From positions 868,001 through 932,000 of the forward strand of contig NZ_OY762267.1 in the NCBI RefSeq assembly GCF_963665245.1: a stretch of 64,000 bases of DNA, in the 5' to 3' direction. Of this stretch, positions 24,832 to 33,851 are shown piece after piece. This stretch comes from an uncultured Paludibaculum sp. Lineage in GTDB: Bacteria > Acidobacteriota > Terriglobia > Bryobacterales > Bryobacteraceae. Positions within the stretch are counted from its first letter, which is position 1, and every line of letters begins with the position of its first letter. Both the position numbers and the translations under genes were made by a program. Below the pieces are notes generated by a model. It ran no database searches. It was not told where the DNA came from and saw only the letters and a list, made by a program, of their open reading frames with translations.

Positions 24832-26040
24832 TCACGCTTCGGTAGAGAGCGGTCGGGCCTTTCTGCTGGTGGTCCAGAGGAGGGCGCAGGAGGCCAGCAG
24901 CAGGAGAGCGGCGGTTTGGAAGGCGGTACCGAGGCCTAGGGACTCTTTGGCGTAGCCGGCGGCGGCGGTGGCCAGGCCTCCGGCTAGGCAGGAGCAGAGA
25001 TTGAAGATGCCGTAGCCGGTGGAGCGGATTTCGGGGCGTGCGATTTCGGCCAGGGCAGGCATGGTGTTGCAGTCGTAGAGGCCGCGGCCGAGTCCGAAGA
25101 TGGCCAGGGTCAGGATGAGCCAGGGGCGGGATTCCACATTGCCCAGGAAGAAGAGAAAAGGCGCCATGGTGCCCAGGCCGATTACCTGTGTCAGGAGGCG
25201 GGCTCGGGGGGTGCGGCGGGCCCAGCGGTCGGCTAAGTACCCTCCCGCCAGGATTCCGGTGAAGCTTCCGGCTTGCATGTAAAAGGTGGAGGAGAAGCCG
25301 GCGTCGGTGAGGGACATTTTGAAGGACTCGTAGAGGTAGAGGGGGAGCCACGTGTAGACGATCCAGTTGGTGAGGGCGACCGCACTGAACACTGTCGCCA
25401 TGGGCCAGAAGCCTTTGAGATGGGAGAGCTCGGCGAGGGTGGCTCGGAGGGGCGGGGAGGGTCTGTCGGATTTGATGACGGAGTCGCGGCGGAGGGTGAA
25501 ATAGAGAAAGGCAAAGTAGGCGATTCCGAGGGCGCCCATGAGGGAGAAGGCCAGGCGCCAGCCGAAGCGTTCGCCGAGCCAACCGCCGCCCACTCCTCCG
25601 ATGATGACGCCGATGTAAAGGCCGCTTTGATGGACTCCGGTGGCGAGGGAGCGTGTGGCGGGGGAGTGGGCGGCCGCGATGAGAGCAAGGGCCGCGGGGA
25701 TGTAGCAGGCCTCGCTGACGCCCATAAGGGCGCGGGCGGTGAGGAGTTCGCCCATGGTGCGGGCGTGGCCGGTGAGCCAGGTGACAGCGCTCCAGACGAG
25801 GAGGCTGACGAGGATGACACGGACTCGGCCGAAGCGGTCGGCGACGTAGCCGGCGGCGGGACTGACGAACCCGTAGACCCAGGCGAAGACCGTTGTGAGG
25901 AGGCCGAGTTGGGCAGCCGGGATGTGGAGGTCCGCCTGGAGGAGCGGGAAGACTGAGAAGATGACCTGGCGGTCAACATAGTTGAGCACTGCCACCACCC
26001 AGAGCAGTGCTACGAGAAGCCAGGCGTGGTTGGATTTCAC
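24832..26040 (-). CDS. MFS transporter, probably sialic-acid/sugar-acid uptake
   Basis: A 402-residue inner-membrane major facilitator. About 12 hydrophobic helices are visible. The inter-helix 2-3 loop has the MFS motif (GYVADRFGRVRVI), and a matching loop occurs halfway (GGYLADRWARR). Start GTG 26040 overlaps the lyase stop as GTGA; longer upstream frames are Arg/Pro-rich and unlikely coding. Being last in an operon with N-acetylneuraminate lyase, it likely imports the sugar acid used by that enzyme. The charged-residue arrangement resembles anion:cation symporters; the specific substrate is inferred from neighbours. Confidence 0.8.
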   Translation of the reverse strand: MKSNHAWLLVALLWVVAVLNYVDRQVIFSVFPLLQADLHIPAAQLGLLTTVFAWVYGFVSPAAGYVADRFGRVRVILVSLLVWSAVTWLTGHARTMGELLTARALMGVSEACYIPAALALIAAAHSPATRSLATGVHQSGLYIGVIIGGVGGGWLGERFGWRLAFSLMGALGIAYFAFLYFTLRRDSVIKSDRPSPPLRATLAELSHLKGFWPMATVFSAVALTNWIVYTWLPLYLYESFKMSLTDAGFSSTFYMQAGSFTGILAGGYLADRWARRTPRARLLTQVIGLGTMAPFLFFLGNVESRPWLILTLAIFGLGRGLYDCNTMPALAEIARPEIRSTGYGIFNLCSCLAGGLATAAAGYAKESLGLGTAFQTAALLLLASCALLWTTSRKARPLSTEA

Positions 26041-26942
26041 CGGAGGGCCGCGCTCTGGGTCCAGTGGGCGTAGCCGAGGGCGGCGAGTTCGTCGCGAAGG
26101 GTGGCTTCCTGAAGGGCGGTCAGGCCGAGCCGGGGAGCTACGCAGGGTCCGACCGGGAAGCCGCGCCAGGCGAGGATTTGCTTGACGGCAGGGAGCATGG
26201 GGTAGTTGAGGGTGAGGCGGATGAGGGCGTTCAGTTTGGTTTGGAGCGAGTTCGCTTCGTCCCATTGGTGGTTGCGGGCGTGATTATAAATGGCGACGAC
26301 GAGCTCGGGGACAAGGTTATAGAACGTCCCGATGCCCCCTTCGGCGCCTACCAGGAGGCCGCTGGTGAGCATTTCGTCACGGCCGTTGAAGGCGATTTTG
26401 CCGAGCCCGCGGCAGATCTCGAGTTGATAGAGGTTGTAGTGGGTGAACTTGAGGCCGATGACGTTGGGGATTTGGAGGAGTTCGAGAATGCAGTCGAGGT
26501 TCGAGATGACGGGATAGAGTTCCGGAAAGAAGTAGACGATGGTAGGGATGTCGACGGCGGAGGCGACGGAGCTGTAGAACGATTTGATTTCGGAGAAGGA
26601 CCATGGGCCAGTGGGCGGAAGGCTGGAGACGGCGGTGGCTCCGATGGATTGGGCGTGGCGGGCGAGCTCTATGGTTTCGCGGGTGGTATGAGCTCCGACG
26701 TGGATGACTACCGACTTGCCCCGGGGCGAGTTGCGGACAGCGGCCTCGGCGACGAGCCGGCGCTGGGCAGGGGGCAGGAGAGGACCTTCGCCGGTCTGGC
26801 CGCAGACGTACAGCCCGTGGCAGCCTTGGGCGTAGAGCATCTCGACGAGACGCTCGAAGGGCTTGGGGGCGAACTGCTCGTTTTCGTCGAGCGGGGTGAT
26901 GACGGCGGGAAGGATTCCGCCGAGGGTTTTAATGGGGGTCAT
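26037..26942 (-). CDS. nanA: N-acetylneuraminate lyase (DapA/NAL family)
   Basis: A 301-residue class I aldolase. GQTGE (residues 48-52), Tyr137 and Schiff-base Lys165 fall at the same numbers as in E. coli NanA. LYQLEICRGL and the DEMLTSGLLVGAEGGIGT stretch match NAL rather than DapA. It would cleave N-acetylneuraminate to N-acetylmannosamine and pyruvate in the cytoplasm. Overlaps both neighbours (14 bases with the upstream glycosidase-like gene; GTGA with the transporter), so it is in one transcript. KDG or other 2-keto-3-deoxy aldolase activity is the main alternative. No NanK or NanE gene is nearby. Confidence 0.85.
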   Translation of the reverse strand: MTPIKTLGGILPAVITPLDENEQFAPKPFERLVEMLYAQGCHGLYVCGQTGEGPLLPPAQRRLVAEAAVRNSPRGKSVVIHVGAHTTRETIELARHAQSIGATAVSSLPPTGPWSFSEIKSFYSSVASAVDIPTIVYFFPELYPVISNLDCILELLQIPNVIGLKFTHYNLYQLEICRGLGKIAFNGRDEMLTSGLLVGAEGGIGTFYNLVPELVVAIYNHARNHQWDEANSLQTKLNALIRLTLNYPMLPAVKQILAWRGFPVGPCVAPRLGLTALQEATLRDELAALGYAHWTQSAALR

Positions 26943-28563
26943 GAGTGCTCCGGGAATACGTCGTTGCCAGTTCTATTTTCTCCACTTGCACTTGCGCATT
27001 GATGGGGTAGGAGCCGCGGTGCGCGATTTTGATTTCGACCTTGTTGAGGCCAGTGCGGAGTGTAGCGGGGTCAAGCGTGTAGGTAAGCGCTAATAGCTTT
27101 TGGGCGGGGTTGATTTCATAGCGGCCGTTGCCTCCCGAGCTGGGCTGCGGGGCCGGCGAATTGATTTGTGGATCCTTCCAGGTGGGGTCGGTGTTTGGGC
27201 TGGTGAGGATGGTCCCGTTGAGGGTGACGTCAAAAGTGTCGGACGGGAGGGCGTTGAAGAGGATGAGGCGGAGTTGGGCCTTGGGGGCGGGTTCGGCGAT
27301 CCTGAGGACGAAGCGGCTGGGCTTGCCGGCGTTGGAGAGGAGCTCGGGGAGTTGGGCGGTGTCGTTGCGGTTGAAATAGCCTTCGGCCCAAGGGTAGCCT
27401 CCGCGGCGTTCGACGACGTAGACGCGGTCGAGGTTCGCCATGGTTTTGGGGTCTCCAATTTGGTGGTAGGCGAGTTGGTGGGTGGGTGGCGCGAGTGCGT
27501 CTTTGACTTCGGCGGCTCGGGCAGGACGTGCCACGGCGAAGTTGAAAGTAGTGACGGCGTCGGCGCCTTGCTTCCACCAAGTGGCGGCGACTCCTCGGAG
27601 GTATTCGATTGGGGCGAAGCGATAGCCGTCGGTGGCGTGGTGATCGTCATAGCAGGGGTGGAGGCGGATCGCGGGTCCGACGGCTTTGCGGAAGCCCTCG
27701 ATGTCGACGTCGAGAGAGCGGGAGCCCAGAGTGAGCTGGTCGACCAGTCGTTCCTTGGCCCAGACGGCCACGTCGAAGCCGTCGATCTTGCAGCCTTCGA
27801 GGGTTCGGGGCACTTTCGCTCCGAGGAGGATCGGTTTATTGCGCTTGTTCTCGACGTCGAGGAGCATTTTGCGGGTCATGCGGAGGAGCTCCGTGACTCC
27901 GTCGCGCTGCTCCCATTGGTGGCCGGGGGGCAGGACGGGCGTGTGGCGGGCGAAGTCGATTTGAATTCCGTCGAGGTCGTAGTTTTCGGCGAGGTCGCGG
28001 AGTTGGGCGACTTTGAATTCGCGGAGGCCAGGGGCGGCGGCGTTCCAGAGACCTTGCCACCACCAGCAGCGGATGAGCCAGTCAGGGTGGGCGGCCTTGA
28101 TCGGGTGGAGAGTGGTCATCTCCTTATTGGCGTCGGGGTCGAGGTCGACTTCGCTGAAGCGGTGGTTCCAGATGACCTCGATGTTGCGTTTGCGGCACTC
28201 CTTGATGAGGGCGGAAAGCCATTCGAAGCCATGGGATTGCCAGGCTCGGATCCAGCGGTCGTGCGTGGGCGGAAGGAACTTGCTGGGGTAGACTGCCATG
28301 TCGTTGTCGAGGCCAATATCGAAGACGATGGAGTCGATTTGAGAGCCGGGTTCGTCGGGGAAGGTGAAGATGTACTTCAGCCATTCCGCGGGCGGGAGGT
28401 TGATGCGGCGGTGGTCGGCGGCGTCGAGTTGGACGATGACTCGACGGGGACGATGGGCCGCCTTCACGTGTCGGGCGGAGAGGTTGAAAGGCTCGGCGGC
28501 GGTTAGGGTTGGGAGGGCGAGCGATGCTAGTAGCAACGCTCGCCGGGTGAAAAGCCAGAGCAT
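26929..28563 (-). CDS. Secreted TIM-barrel glycosidase-like protein
   Basis: A 544-residue exported protein: signal peptide (residues 1-23), then a region resembling the family 10 glycosylhydrolase-like TIM barrels (EVIWNHRFSEVDLDP, YDLDGIQIDF, DVAVWAK). Asp/Glu in GIQIDF is a candidate catalytic residue. The C-terminal part is a beta-sandwich with repeated LRLILFN and KIAHRG-type strands. It probably acts on a glycan in the periplasm or outside. Start overlaps the TonB receptor stop (TAATG). Exact enzyme activity is not resolved. Confidence 0.6.
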   Translation of the reverse strand: MLWLFTRRALLLASLALPTLTAAEPFNLSARHVKAAHRPRRVIVQLDAADHRRINLPPAEWLKYIFTFPDEPGSQIDSIVFDIGLDNDMAVYPSKFLPPTHDRWIRAWQSHGFEWLSALIKECRKRNIEVIWNHRFSEVDLDPDANKEMTTLHPIKAAHPDWLIRCWWWQGLWNAAAPGLREFKVAQLRDLAENYDLDGIQIDFARHTPVLPPGHQWEQRDGVTELLRMTRKMLLDVENKRNKPILLGAKVPRTLEGCKIDGFDVAVWAKERLVDQLTLGSRSLDVDIEGFRKAVGPAIRLHPCYDDHHATDGYRFAPIEYLRGVAATWWKQGADAVTTFNFAVARPARAAEVKDALAPPTHQLAYHQIGDPKTMANLDRVYVVERRGGYPWAEGYFNRNDTAQLPELLSNAGKPSRFVLRIAEPAPKAQLRLILFNALPSDTFDVTLNGTILTSPNTDPTWKDPQINSPAPQPSSGGNGRYEINPAQKLLALTYTLDPATLRTGLNKVEIKIAHRGSYPINAQVQVEKIELATTYSRSTHDPH

Positions 28564-31500
28564 TAGAACATCAGCCTCAGGGCGAATTGCAATTGACGGG
28601 AGGACCGGACGCTGGTGACCTTGCCGAAGTTCGGATCGTTGAGATTCGACACGGGGGCGTTGAAGTCGGGGGTATTGAAGGCGTTGAAGGCCTCGGCGCG
28701 GAATTCCAGCTTCATTTGTTCACGGATGGGGAATCCTCGGAAGACGGAGAGGTCGAAGTTGTTGCGGCCATCGGTGCGGAGGACGTTGCGGCCCATGTTC
28801 CCGAAGGTGTACTGGGAGGGGGCGGCAAAGGCGGATTGATCGAACCACTGGTTGGGGTTGGGATTGTCGACGTGCCAGTCGCCGACGACGTTGGGACGCA
28901 TGTAGTTGGTGTTGCCGGTGTTGGCGATGTCTCCGTTGACCGTTAGGGTGTAGGGCTGGCCGGAACGGAGGGTGACGATGCCGTTGAGCTGCCAGTTGCC
29001 GATGACGTAATCCGCTGCCCGGTTGCCGGTGTGGAGTGGCTTGCCGGTGCCGAAGGGGAGTTCCCAGACCCAGTGTCCGGTGAACACGTGGGGGACGTCG
29101 AAGCCGGAGACGCTGCGGTCGTTATTGAAGTTGTAGGGGTCCTGGACGGAGCAGCCTTCGACTCCGAACCAGCCGGAGCAGCCGATGTCGATGGACTTGG
29201 ACCAAGTATAGGAGAGCGTGGCGGCGAGGCCGTGGGCGAAGCGCTTCTGCCATTGCGTTTGGAGCGCGTTGTAATTGCTGCGGCTCCAACTGCGGTTGTA
29301 GTTGGTGGCTTTGATGTAGGGGTAGAGGGCTCGGGATTGGGGTGTGCCGGGACCGGGGGTGAGGGCGGTGTTGTAGAAGCCGCCGAGGTCGAGGCGGCGG
29401 TTGCCGGAACCGACGTAGTTGAGGCTGACAATGTTTGAGGCATCGATCTGGTGCTCGATGCCGAGGTTCCATTGGAGCGAGTAAGGATTCTTGTAGTTGG
29501 GGTCCGGGAAGTAGGCGACCTGGTTGAACGGGGTAGAGGCCGGGAGGACGGCTCCGCCGGGGAACGGGTTGAAGGTGCTGACGGAGGGTTTGGTCTGGGT
29601 AGCCGTGGGGTAGTTGAGATTGGTCTGTTGCTGGTAGGCGATGTCGGGCCAGCTTCCCTGGTAGTTGCGCGAGGCCTGGATGATGCCGGCGTACTCGTCG
29701 AAGAAGACGCCGAAGGAGCTGCGGAGAGCGGTGTTGGGGCCCAACCGGTAGGCGATGCCGATGCGAGGTTGGAAGTTCTTCGTGGTGTCCTGGATGATCT
29801 TGCCGTTGGGCGAGAGCTCGACGTGGTCGGGGAGGACGCCTCCGGCGGTTGGAATGCAGGGGGCGGACTTCTTGGTTTCGCAGGGCTCGGGAAGGGCTTG
29901 GAGGATGTAGACGCCGCGGTTGAGATCGAGGGAGCCGGTGGCGAGGGTACCGTCGGCTTCGGTGCCGTAGGGCGGGACGAACGCGCGGTCATAGCGGAGG
30001 CCGATGTTCACGGTGAGGCGCTGGGTGACCTTCCATTGGTCCTGGGCGAAGAGGCTCATGACGCCACCGAAGCGGCTGTGGGTGAGAGTGTCGCGTCGGA
30101 GGACGGCGTCGGGGGTGTCGAGGAGGAAGGAGGCGAGAGCGCTTCCGGTGTTGCCGGTGCTCGAGGGGTTGGCACTTTGGATGTTGTTGAAGGTGACCGA
30201 GGGGGTTTCGGTGTAGCCGGCATAGGAGAGGGAGTTAAACTCAAAGCCGAATTTCAGAGTGTGGGCGCCAATGACTTTGGAGAGGGCGATTTTGCCTTGA
30301 TAGATGTCGGCTTGCTGGTCCCAGGAAGCCTGCTCGCCTCCGGTGAAGAAGCCGGTGACGTTGAGGGCCGGGAAGAGGGAGAGGCCGGTTTTGTAGGGAC
30401 CGGCGAGAGCTTCCGCGAAGCCGAGGGATTGGGCGTAGTTGGCCGGGAGGTCAGTGAATTGGATGAGGGTGGTGGTGCCGGCGTGAGTGCGGCCGAATTG
30501 GGTTTGGAGGAGAGTGCTGGCGTTGAAGGTGTGGACCCAGCTTCCGCCCCAGTTGGCGGAGTCGAATTGGGCGTTGTTGACGAGGCCCTGGCGGCCTCCG
30601 GAGGTGGTGGTGTCCTGGAGACGGCCGCTGTAGCGGAACCAGAAGTAGTTTTTCTCGTTCCAGTTTTCGTCCAGACGGGCGTTGAACTCGTTGTTATTAA
30701 TACGGGCTCCGGAGAGGTCGATGGCGTTTTTGCCGGCGATGCCGATGTTAGTGGGTTGCGGGAGAGTGGCCTGGGCGTATTTGACGAGTGACTGATTCAG
30801 GCGATTGGCCGGGATTTGATTGCCGGGGAAGGCGTCGCGGAGGTAACTGCCGGGCTTGTTGGGGTCGGGGCGGGTGGAGTAGGGATCGTAGATCTGCTGG
30901 GGCCAGTCACTGAAATCGCCCGTAAGATTCGCCGTGGTGGGCACGCGGTAGGTGGTGTTGGCGGGGCGGCGATCGAGGAAGCCCTGGTAGGCGGCGTAGA
31001 AGAACGTTTTGTTGTGGCCGTCGTAGAGCTTGGGGAGGGCGACGGGTCCGCCAAGAGTGCCGCCGAACATGTTCTGTTTGAGGACGGGGGAGTTGGCGTG
31101 GAAGTAGTTTTCGGCGTCGAAGGCGTTGTTGCGGACGTACTCCCAGAGGCTTCCGCGGTAGGAGTTAGTGCCGGACTTGGTCACTACATTAACTATTCCT
31201 CCAGTGGCGCCTCCGAATTCGGCCTGGTCGTTGTGAGACTGCATCTTGAATTCCTGGATGGTCTCGGCGATGGGAGGCACGCTATAGGTGCTGGAGGAAC
31301 CGTAGTTGTTGATGCCATCGGTGGTGAAGAGATTGCTGCGGTTGGGCTGACCGTTGATGGAGGGGAAAGAGAAAGTCCCAACAGCGGCGGCGGGGTTGCC
31401 GTTGGAGTTCTGGGCGACGTTGACGTCGGAGACCCCGGGGCTGAGGTTGAGGAGCTGGGTGAAGTTGCGGCCGTTGAGAGGGAGGTCGCGGACCTGGGTG

Positions 31501-31928
31501 CTCGCCATAACGGTGCCTAGTTCGGCGGTGGATGCCTGGATTTCGACTCCGATGGCTTGGACGGAGACGCTTTGGGTGAGGGAACCGATGGTGAGGGCGA
31601 TGTCGATGGTGGCGGTTTGGTTGACGGCGAGGGTGAAGCGCTGGATGCGATTGGTCTCAAAGCCGGTCGTCTCGGTCTGGAGGGTGTAGGCTCCGGGCGG
31701 GATGTTGAGAAAGACGTAGTTCCCGGTGGCGTTGGAGACTGTGCGGCGCTCGACGCCGGTGTCCACGTTGGCGAGGACAAGTTGGGCGTCGGGGACTACG
31801 CTGCCGGCGGTATCACGGACGATTCCGTTGAGGGCCGCGGCGGATTGCTGGGCGTGGATGGGAAGTCCTCCCGCAAGAGACAGAAGGATAGTGAGCATGG
31901 CGGCTCGAGGCCATTCTTGGTGCGACAT
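28563..31928 (-). CDS. TonB-dependent receptor, Oar-like
   Basis: An 1121-residue outer-membrane protein: signal peptide (about 27 residues), a CarboxypepD_reg-like beta domain (residues about 30-115), a plug region containing DLPLNGRNFTQLLNL, then a long beta-barrel with a final ALRLMF. This is the standard Acidobacterial Oar-like layout. It likely takes up oligosaccharide or released sugar acid for the enzymes downstream in the operon. It starts 350 bases from the regulator's operator region. The CDS is a large ORF and seems intact. Confidence 0.85.
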   Translation of the reverse strand: MSHQEWPRAAMLTILLSLAGGLPIHAQQSAAALNGIVRDTAGSVVPDAQLVLANVDTGVERRTVSNATGNYVFLNIPPGAYTLQTETTGFETNRIQRFTLAVNQTATIDIALTIGSLTQSVSVQAIGVEIQASTAELGTVMASTQVRDLPLNGRNFTQLLNLSPGVSDVNVAQNSNGNPAAAVGTFSFPSINGQPNRSNLFTTDGINNYGSSSTYSVPPIAETIQEFKMQSHNDQAEFGGATGGIVNVVTKSGTNSYRGSLWEYVRNNAFDAENYFHANSPVLKQNMFGGTLGGPVALPKLYDGHNKTFFYAAYQGFLDRRPANTTYRVPTTANLTGDFSDWPQQIYDPYSTRPDPNKPGSYLRDAFPGNQIPANRLNQSLVKYAQATLPQPTNIGIAGKNAIDLSGARINNNEFNARLDENWNEKNYFWFRYSGRLQDTTTSGGRQGLVNNAQFDSANWGGSWVHTFNASTLLQTQFGRTHAGTTTLIQFTDLPANYAQSLGFAEALAGPYKTGLSLFPALNVTGFFTGGEQASWDQQADIYQGKIALSKVIGAHTLKFGFEFNSLSYAGYTETPSVTFNNIQSANPSSTGNTGSALASFLLDTPDAVLRRDTLTHSRFGGVMSLFAQDQWKVTQRLTVNIGLRYDRAFVPPYGTEADGTLATGSLDLNRGVYILQALPEPCETKKSAPCIPTAGGVLPDHVELSPNGKIIQDTTKNFQPRIGIAYRLGPNTALRSSFGVFFDEYAGIIQASRNYQGSWPDIAYQQQTNLNYPTATQTKPSVSTFNPFPGGAVLPASTPFNQVAYFPDPNYKNPYSLQWNLGIEHQIDASNIVSLNYVGSGNRRLDLGGFYNTALTPGPGTPQSRALYPYIKATNYNRSWSRSNYNALQTQWQKRFAHGLAATLSYTWSKSIDIGCSGWFGVEGCSVQDPYNFNNDRSVSGFDVPHVFTGHWVWELPFGTGKPLHTGNRAADYVIGNWQLNGIVTLRSGQPYTLTVNGDIANTGNTNYMRPNVVGDWHVDNPNPNQWFDQSAFAAPSQYTFGNMGRNVLRTDGRNNFDLSVFRGFPIREQMKLEFRAEAFNAFNTPDFNAPVSNLNDPNFGKVTSVRSSRQLQFALRLMF

Positions 31929-31956
31929 CGCTACTCGCTTTCTACTCGGATTGTGG

Positions 31957-32607
31957 TTAGGACTGGTTCAGGAAGTCCTGGTAGTGCTCGGTGAGGTGAT
32001 TGCGGACGACGTCCGCTAGTTGTTCCTCGTTGCGCGATTCGAGCGCGCGGATGACGGTGACGTGACGGGCGGCCAGGGCGCGGAGGTTCTCCACGTTGCT
32101 AAAGCGGACGATAGTCACGAAGGCAAAGAGGGGGAGGACGAGCTGCTCGAGGGTATCGGCGAGGATTCGGTGGCCGGAGCAGGTCCAAAGGACGCGGTGA
32201 AAGTTGAGGTCGAGGTGCGCGGCTTCGGGGCCCTTGGCCTCTTCCATCTGGTGGATGAGCTTCCAGAGCGATTTGAAGTCGGGGGGTTGCATGCGGTGAG
32301 AGGCGAGGCGGATGCACTCGGGCTCGAGGAGGAGGCGGACGGAGACACGCTCCTCGATGTCGCGGTTGGAAAGCTGGGTAACGATCGTGCTTCGGTTGGG
32401 ACTGCGAACAACCAAGCCGCTTTGCTGGAGTTCGAGAAGAGCCTCGCGGACGGTGTTCTGACTGACACCGAGATCGATGGCGATTTTGGCTTCGCGGATG
32501 AGGTCGCCGGGTTTGAGGCGACGGGAGAAGATCGCGTTTTTCAAGGCAGCAACCACTTGCTGGGGTAAGGAACCGGCCTTCAGGGGTGTCAGGTCCGCTG
32601 TTGACAT
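31957..32607 (-). CDS. GntR/FadR-family regulator
   Basis: A 216-residue regulator: N-terminal winged helix (LPQQVVAALKNAIFSRRLKPGDLI and VSQNTVREAL), then an FCD ligand domain with conserved Asp/His positions (HLDLNFHRVLW, HVTVIRALE). I chose ATG 32607 because the frame upstream lies in the promoter. FCD-class regulators such as NanR commonly control sugar-acid and sialic-acid genes, and the neighbouring lyase supports this. It is divergently transcribed from the hydrolase across a 38-base gap, and sits upstream of the TonB receptor. Confidence 0.85.
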   Translation of the reverse strand: MSTADLTPLKAGSLPQQVVAALKNAIFSRRLKPGDLIREAKIAIDLGVSQNTVREALLELQQSGLVVRSPNRSTIVTQLSNRDIEERVSVRLLLEPECIRLASHRMQPPDFKSLWKLIHQMEEAKGPEAAHLDLNFHRVLWTCSGHRILADTLEQLVLPLFAFVTIVRFSNVENLRALAARHVTVIRALESRNEEQLADVVRNHLTEHYQDFLNQS

Positions 32608-32652
32608 ATCGTTTACTGATTGACGATACTGATTATCGATAACTAATGTCAA
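32601..32652. promoter_or_regulatory. Mirror-symmetric divergent promoter and regulator sites
   Basis: Each strand has a TTGACA: + strand 32601-32606 and - strand 32652-32647. On + a GATACT (32625-32630) follows after 18 bases; on - a TATCGT follows. Outer bases TTGACAT and ATGTCAA form a perfect inverted repeat, and each TTGACA overlaps the start codon of the opposite gene. TATCGATA (32634-32641) and TATCGT...ACGATA (32607-32628) are candidate GntR operators. Confidence 0.6.
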
Positions 32653-33449
32653 CCTCTTTGTTGAGTTTTTTGATGGCCGCTTCGGTGGCTTTGCCCGGGA
32701 CTGTGATGGCGGGCGAGTGGCGGGGGTTTCAGACGGAAGAGATTGTTGTGGATGGAGTGAAGGGGTACGTGGTGGTGCCGCGCGATCCGCTGCCGGGGAA
32801 GCCGTGGCTGTGGAGGGCGCGTTTTCCGGAGTATCACCCCGAGGCGGCGGTGGCGCTGGCAGGGAAAGGGGTGTACCTGGCTTATTACGATTTGCCGAAC
32901 ATTTTTGGGAGCCCGGCGGCGGTACGGGGATTTGACCACTTCTATGGCGCCGTGAGGAAGAAGTTCGGGCTGTCGAAGAAGGTGGTGATGGAGGCGGTAA
33001 GTCGGGGCGGGTTGTTTACGTACAACTGGGCCGCCACGCATCCGGAGCGGGTGGCGGCGGTGTATGGGGAGTCTCCGGTGTGTGATATGAAGAGTTGGCC
33101 AGGGGGCAAAGGGAAAGGTGTTGGGAGTGAGAAAGACTGGGCGGAGGCGTTGAAGGCGTACGGGTTCACCGAGGCGCAGATGATGGCGTTTCGGGGAAAT
33201 CCGGTAGATCACGCGGCGAAACTGGCGAAGTTTCGGATTCCGATTCTGCACGTGATTTCCGAAGAAGACCGGGTGGTCCCGTGGGATGAGAACTCGGCGG
33301 TGTTTGCGGAGCGTTATCGGGCGGCCGGAGGAAGTGTCGAGGTGTACCACAATTTGTCCGGTCCGACGGAGGATCGGGGGCACCACTTCCCGTTGGACGA
33401 TGTAAACCGCGAGGTGGACTTCGTTCTTGCGCGTGTTCCGGTCCGGTAG
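32646..33449 (+). CDS. Secreted alpha/beta hydrolase
   Basis: A 267-residue hydrolase with a signal peptide-like start and an alpha/beta fold. Catalytic candidates are Ser in AVSRGGLF, Asp in EEDRVVPW and His in RGHHFPL. It may be an esterase that deacetylates a sugar. Start ATG 32646 is nearly leaderless; an alternative ATG at 32673 (GAG upstream) gives a shorter signal. It shares the divergent promoter with the GntR regulator. Confidence 0.7.
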   Translation: MSTSLLSFLMAASVALPGTVMAGEWRGFQTEEIVVDGVKGYVVVPRDPLPGKPWLWRARFPEYHPEAAVALAGKGVYLAYYDLPNIFGSPAAVRGFDHFYGAVRKKFGLSKKVVMEAVSRGGLFTYNWAATHPERVAAVYGESPVCDMKSWPGGKGKGVGSEKDWAEALKAYGFTEAQMMAFRGNPVDHAAKLAKFRIPILHVISEEDRVVPWDENSAVFAERYRAAGGSVEVYHNLSGPTEDRGHHFPLDDVNREVDFVLARVPVR

Positions 33450-33668
33450 CAAGAGAACGGCTGCCTGCGCTTCCGTGATACGGGCCGGAGGAATCGGTTT
33501 TTTTCCGGAACCGATAATATTGCCGGGCGCGCTAGATGTGGCGGCCTGTTCGGAATCCTGGTCAACTGCAGCCGAGGTGGGCTCCATTCACTCCCCCCGA
33601 GAACGCCCCACACCCCAGGTATCCGAATCGGAGTCTCCGGCTACCGCATCTATTAGCCAAGATTCCCC

Positions 33669-33821
33669 ATGTCAGAGATCTTCAGTATCGTTCCCGTGCC
33701 CGCCTTCGTCGGGCTCATGTTGTTCGCCTTGATCCTGGCGGTGGTCGCATCCGCGCCGACGGCCTGGGTCGACCGGGCAGAGAAAGCCCTCAAGAAGAAC
33801 GACAATCCAGATAAGACTTAG
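33669..33821 (+). CDS. Small 50-residue membrane protein
   Basis: A short open frame from ATG 33669 to TAG, 50 codons. Residues about 12-31 form a transmembrane helix (AFVGLMLFALILAVVASAP), followed by a basic C-terminus (KALKKNDNPDK). It lies 30 bases before the fucosidase. The only 219 bases between the previous gene and this one show no other feature. Family not recognised. Confidence 0.5.
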   Translation: MSEIFSIVPVPAFVGLMLFALILAVVASAPTAWVDRAEKALKKNDNPDKT

Positions 33822-33851
33822 CTCGGCTTCGTCTGGTAGGGTGGTTACGAA

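Noticed and set aside
24627..24845. Short + strand gene over the integrase remnant edge
   Set aside because: No similarity or ribosome binding site. It lies in the degraded interval between the dead integrase and the transporter.
26043..26265. N-terminal extension of the MFS transporter
   Set aside because: The extension is Arg/Pro-rich and runs through the lyase gene. The GTG at 26040 with GTGA overlap is the natural start.
25273..31994. Very long open frames on the + strand opposite the transporter-TonB operon (several of 200-470 codons)
   Set aside because: They are Gly/Glu/Val-rich antisense mirrors of clearly recognisable - strand proteins in GC-rich, G-skewed DNA. No family or ribosome binding site supports them.
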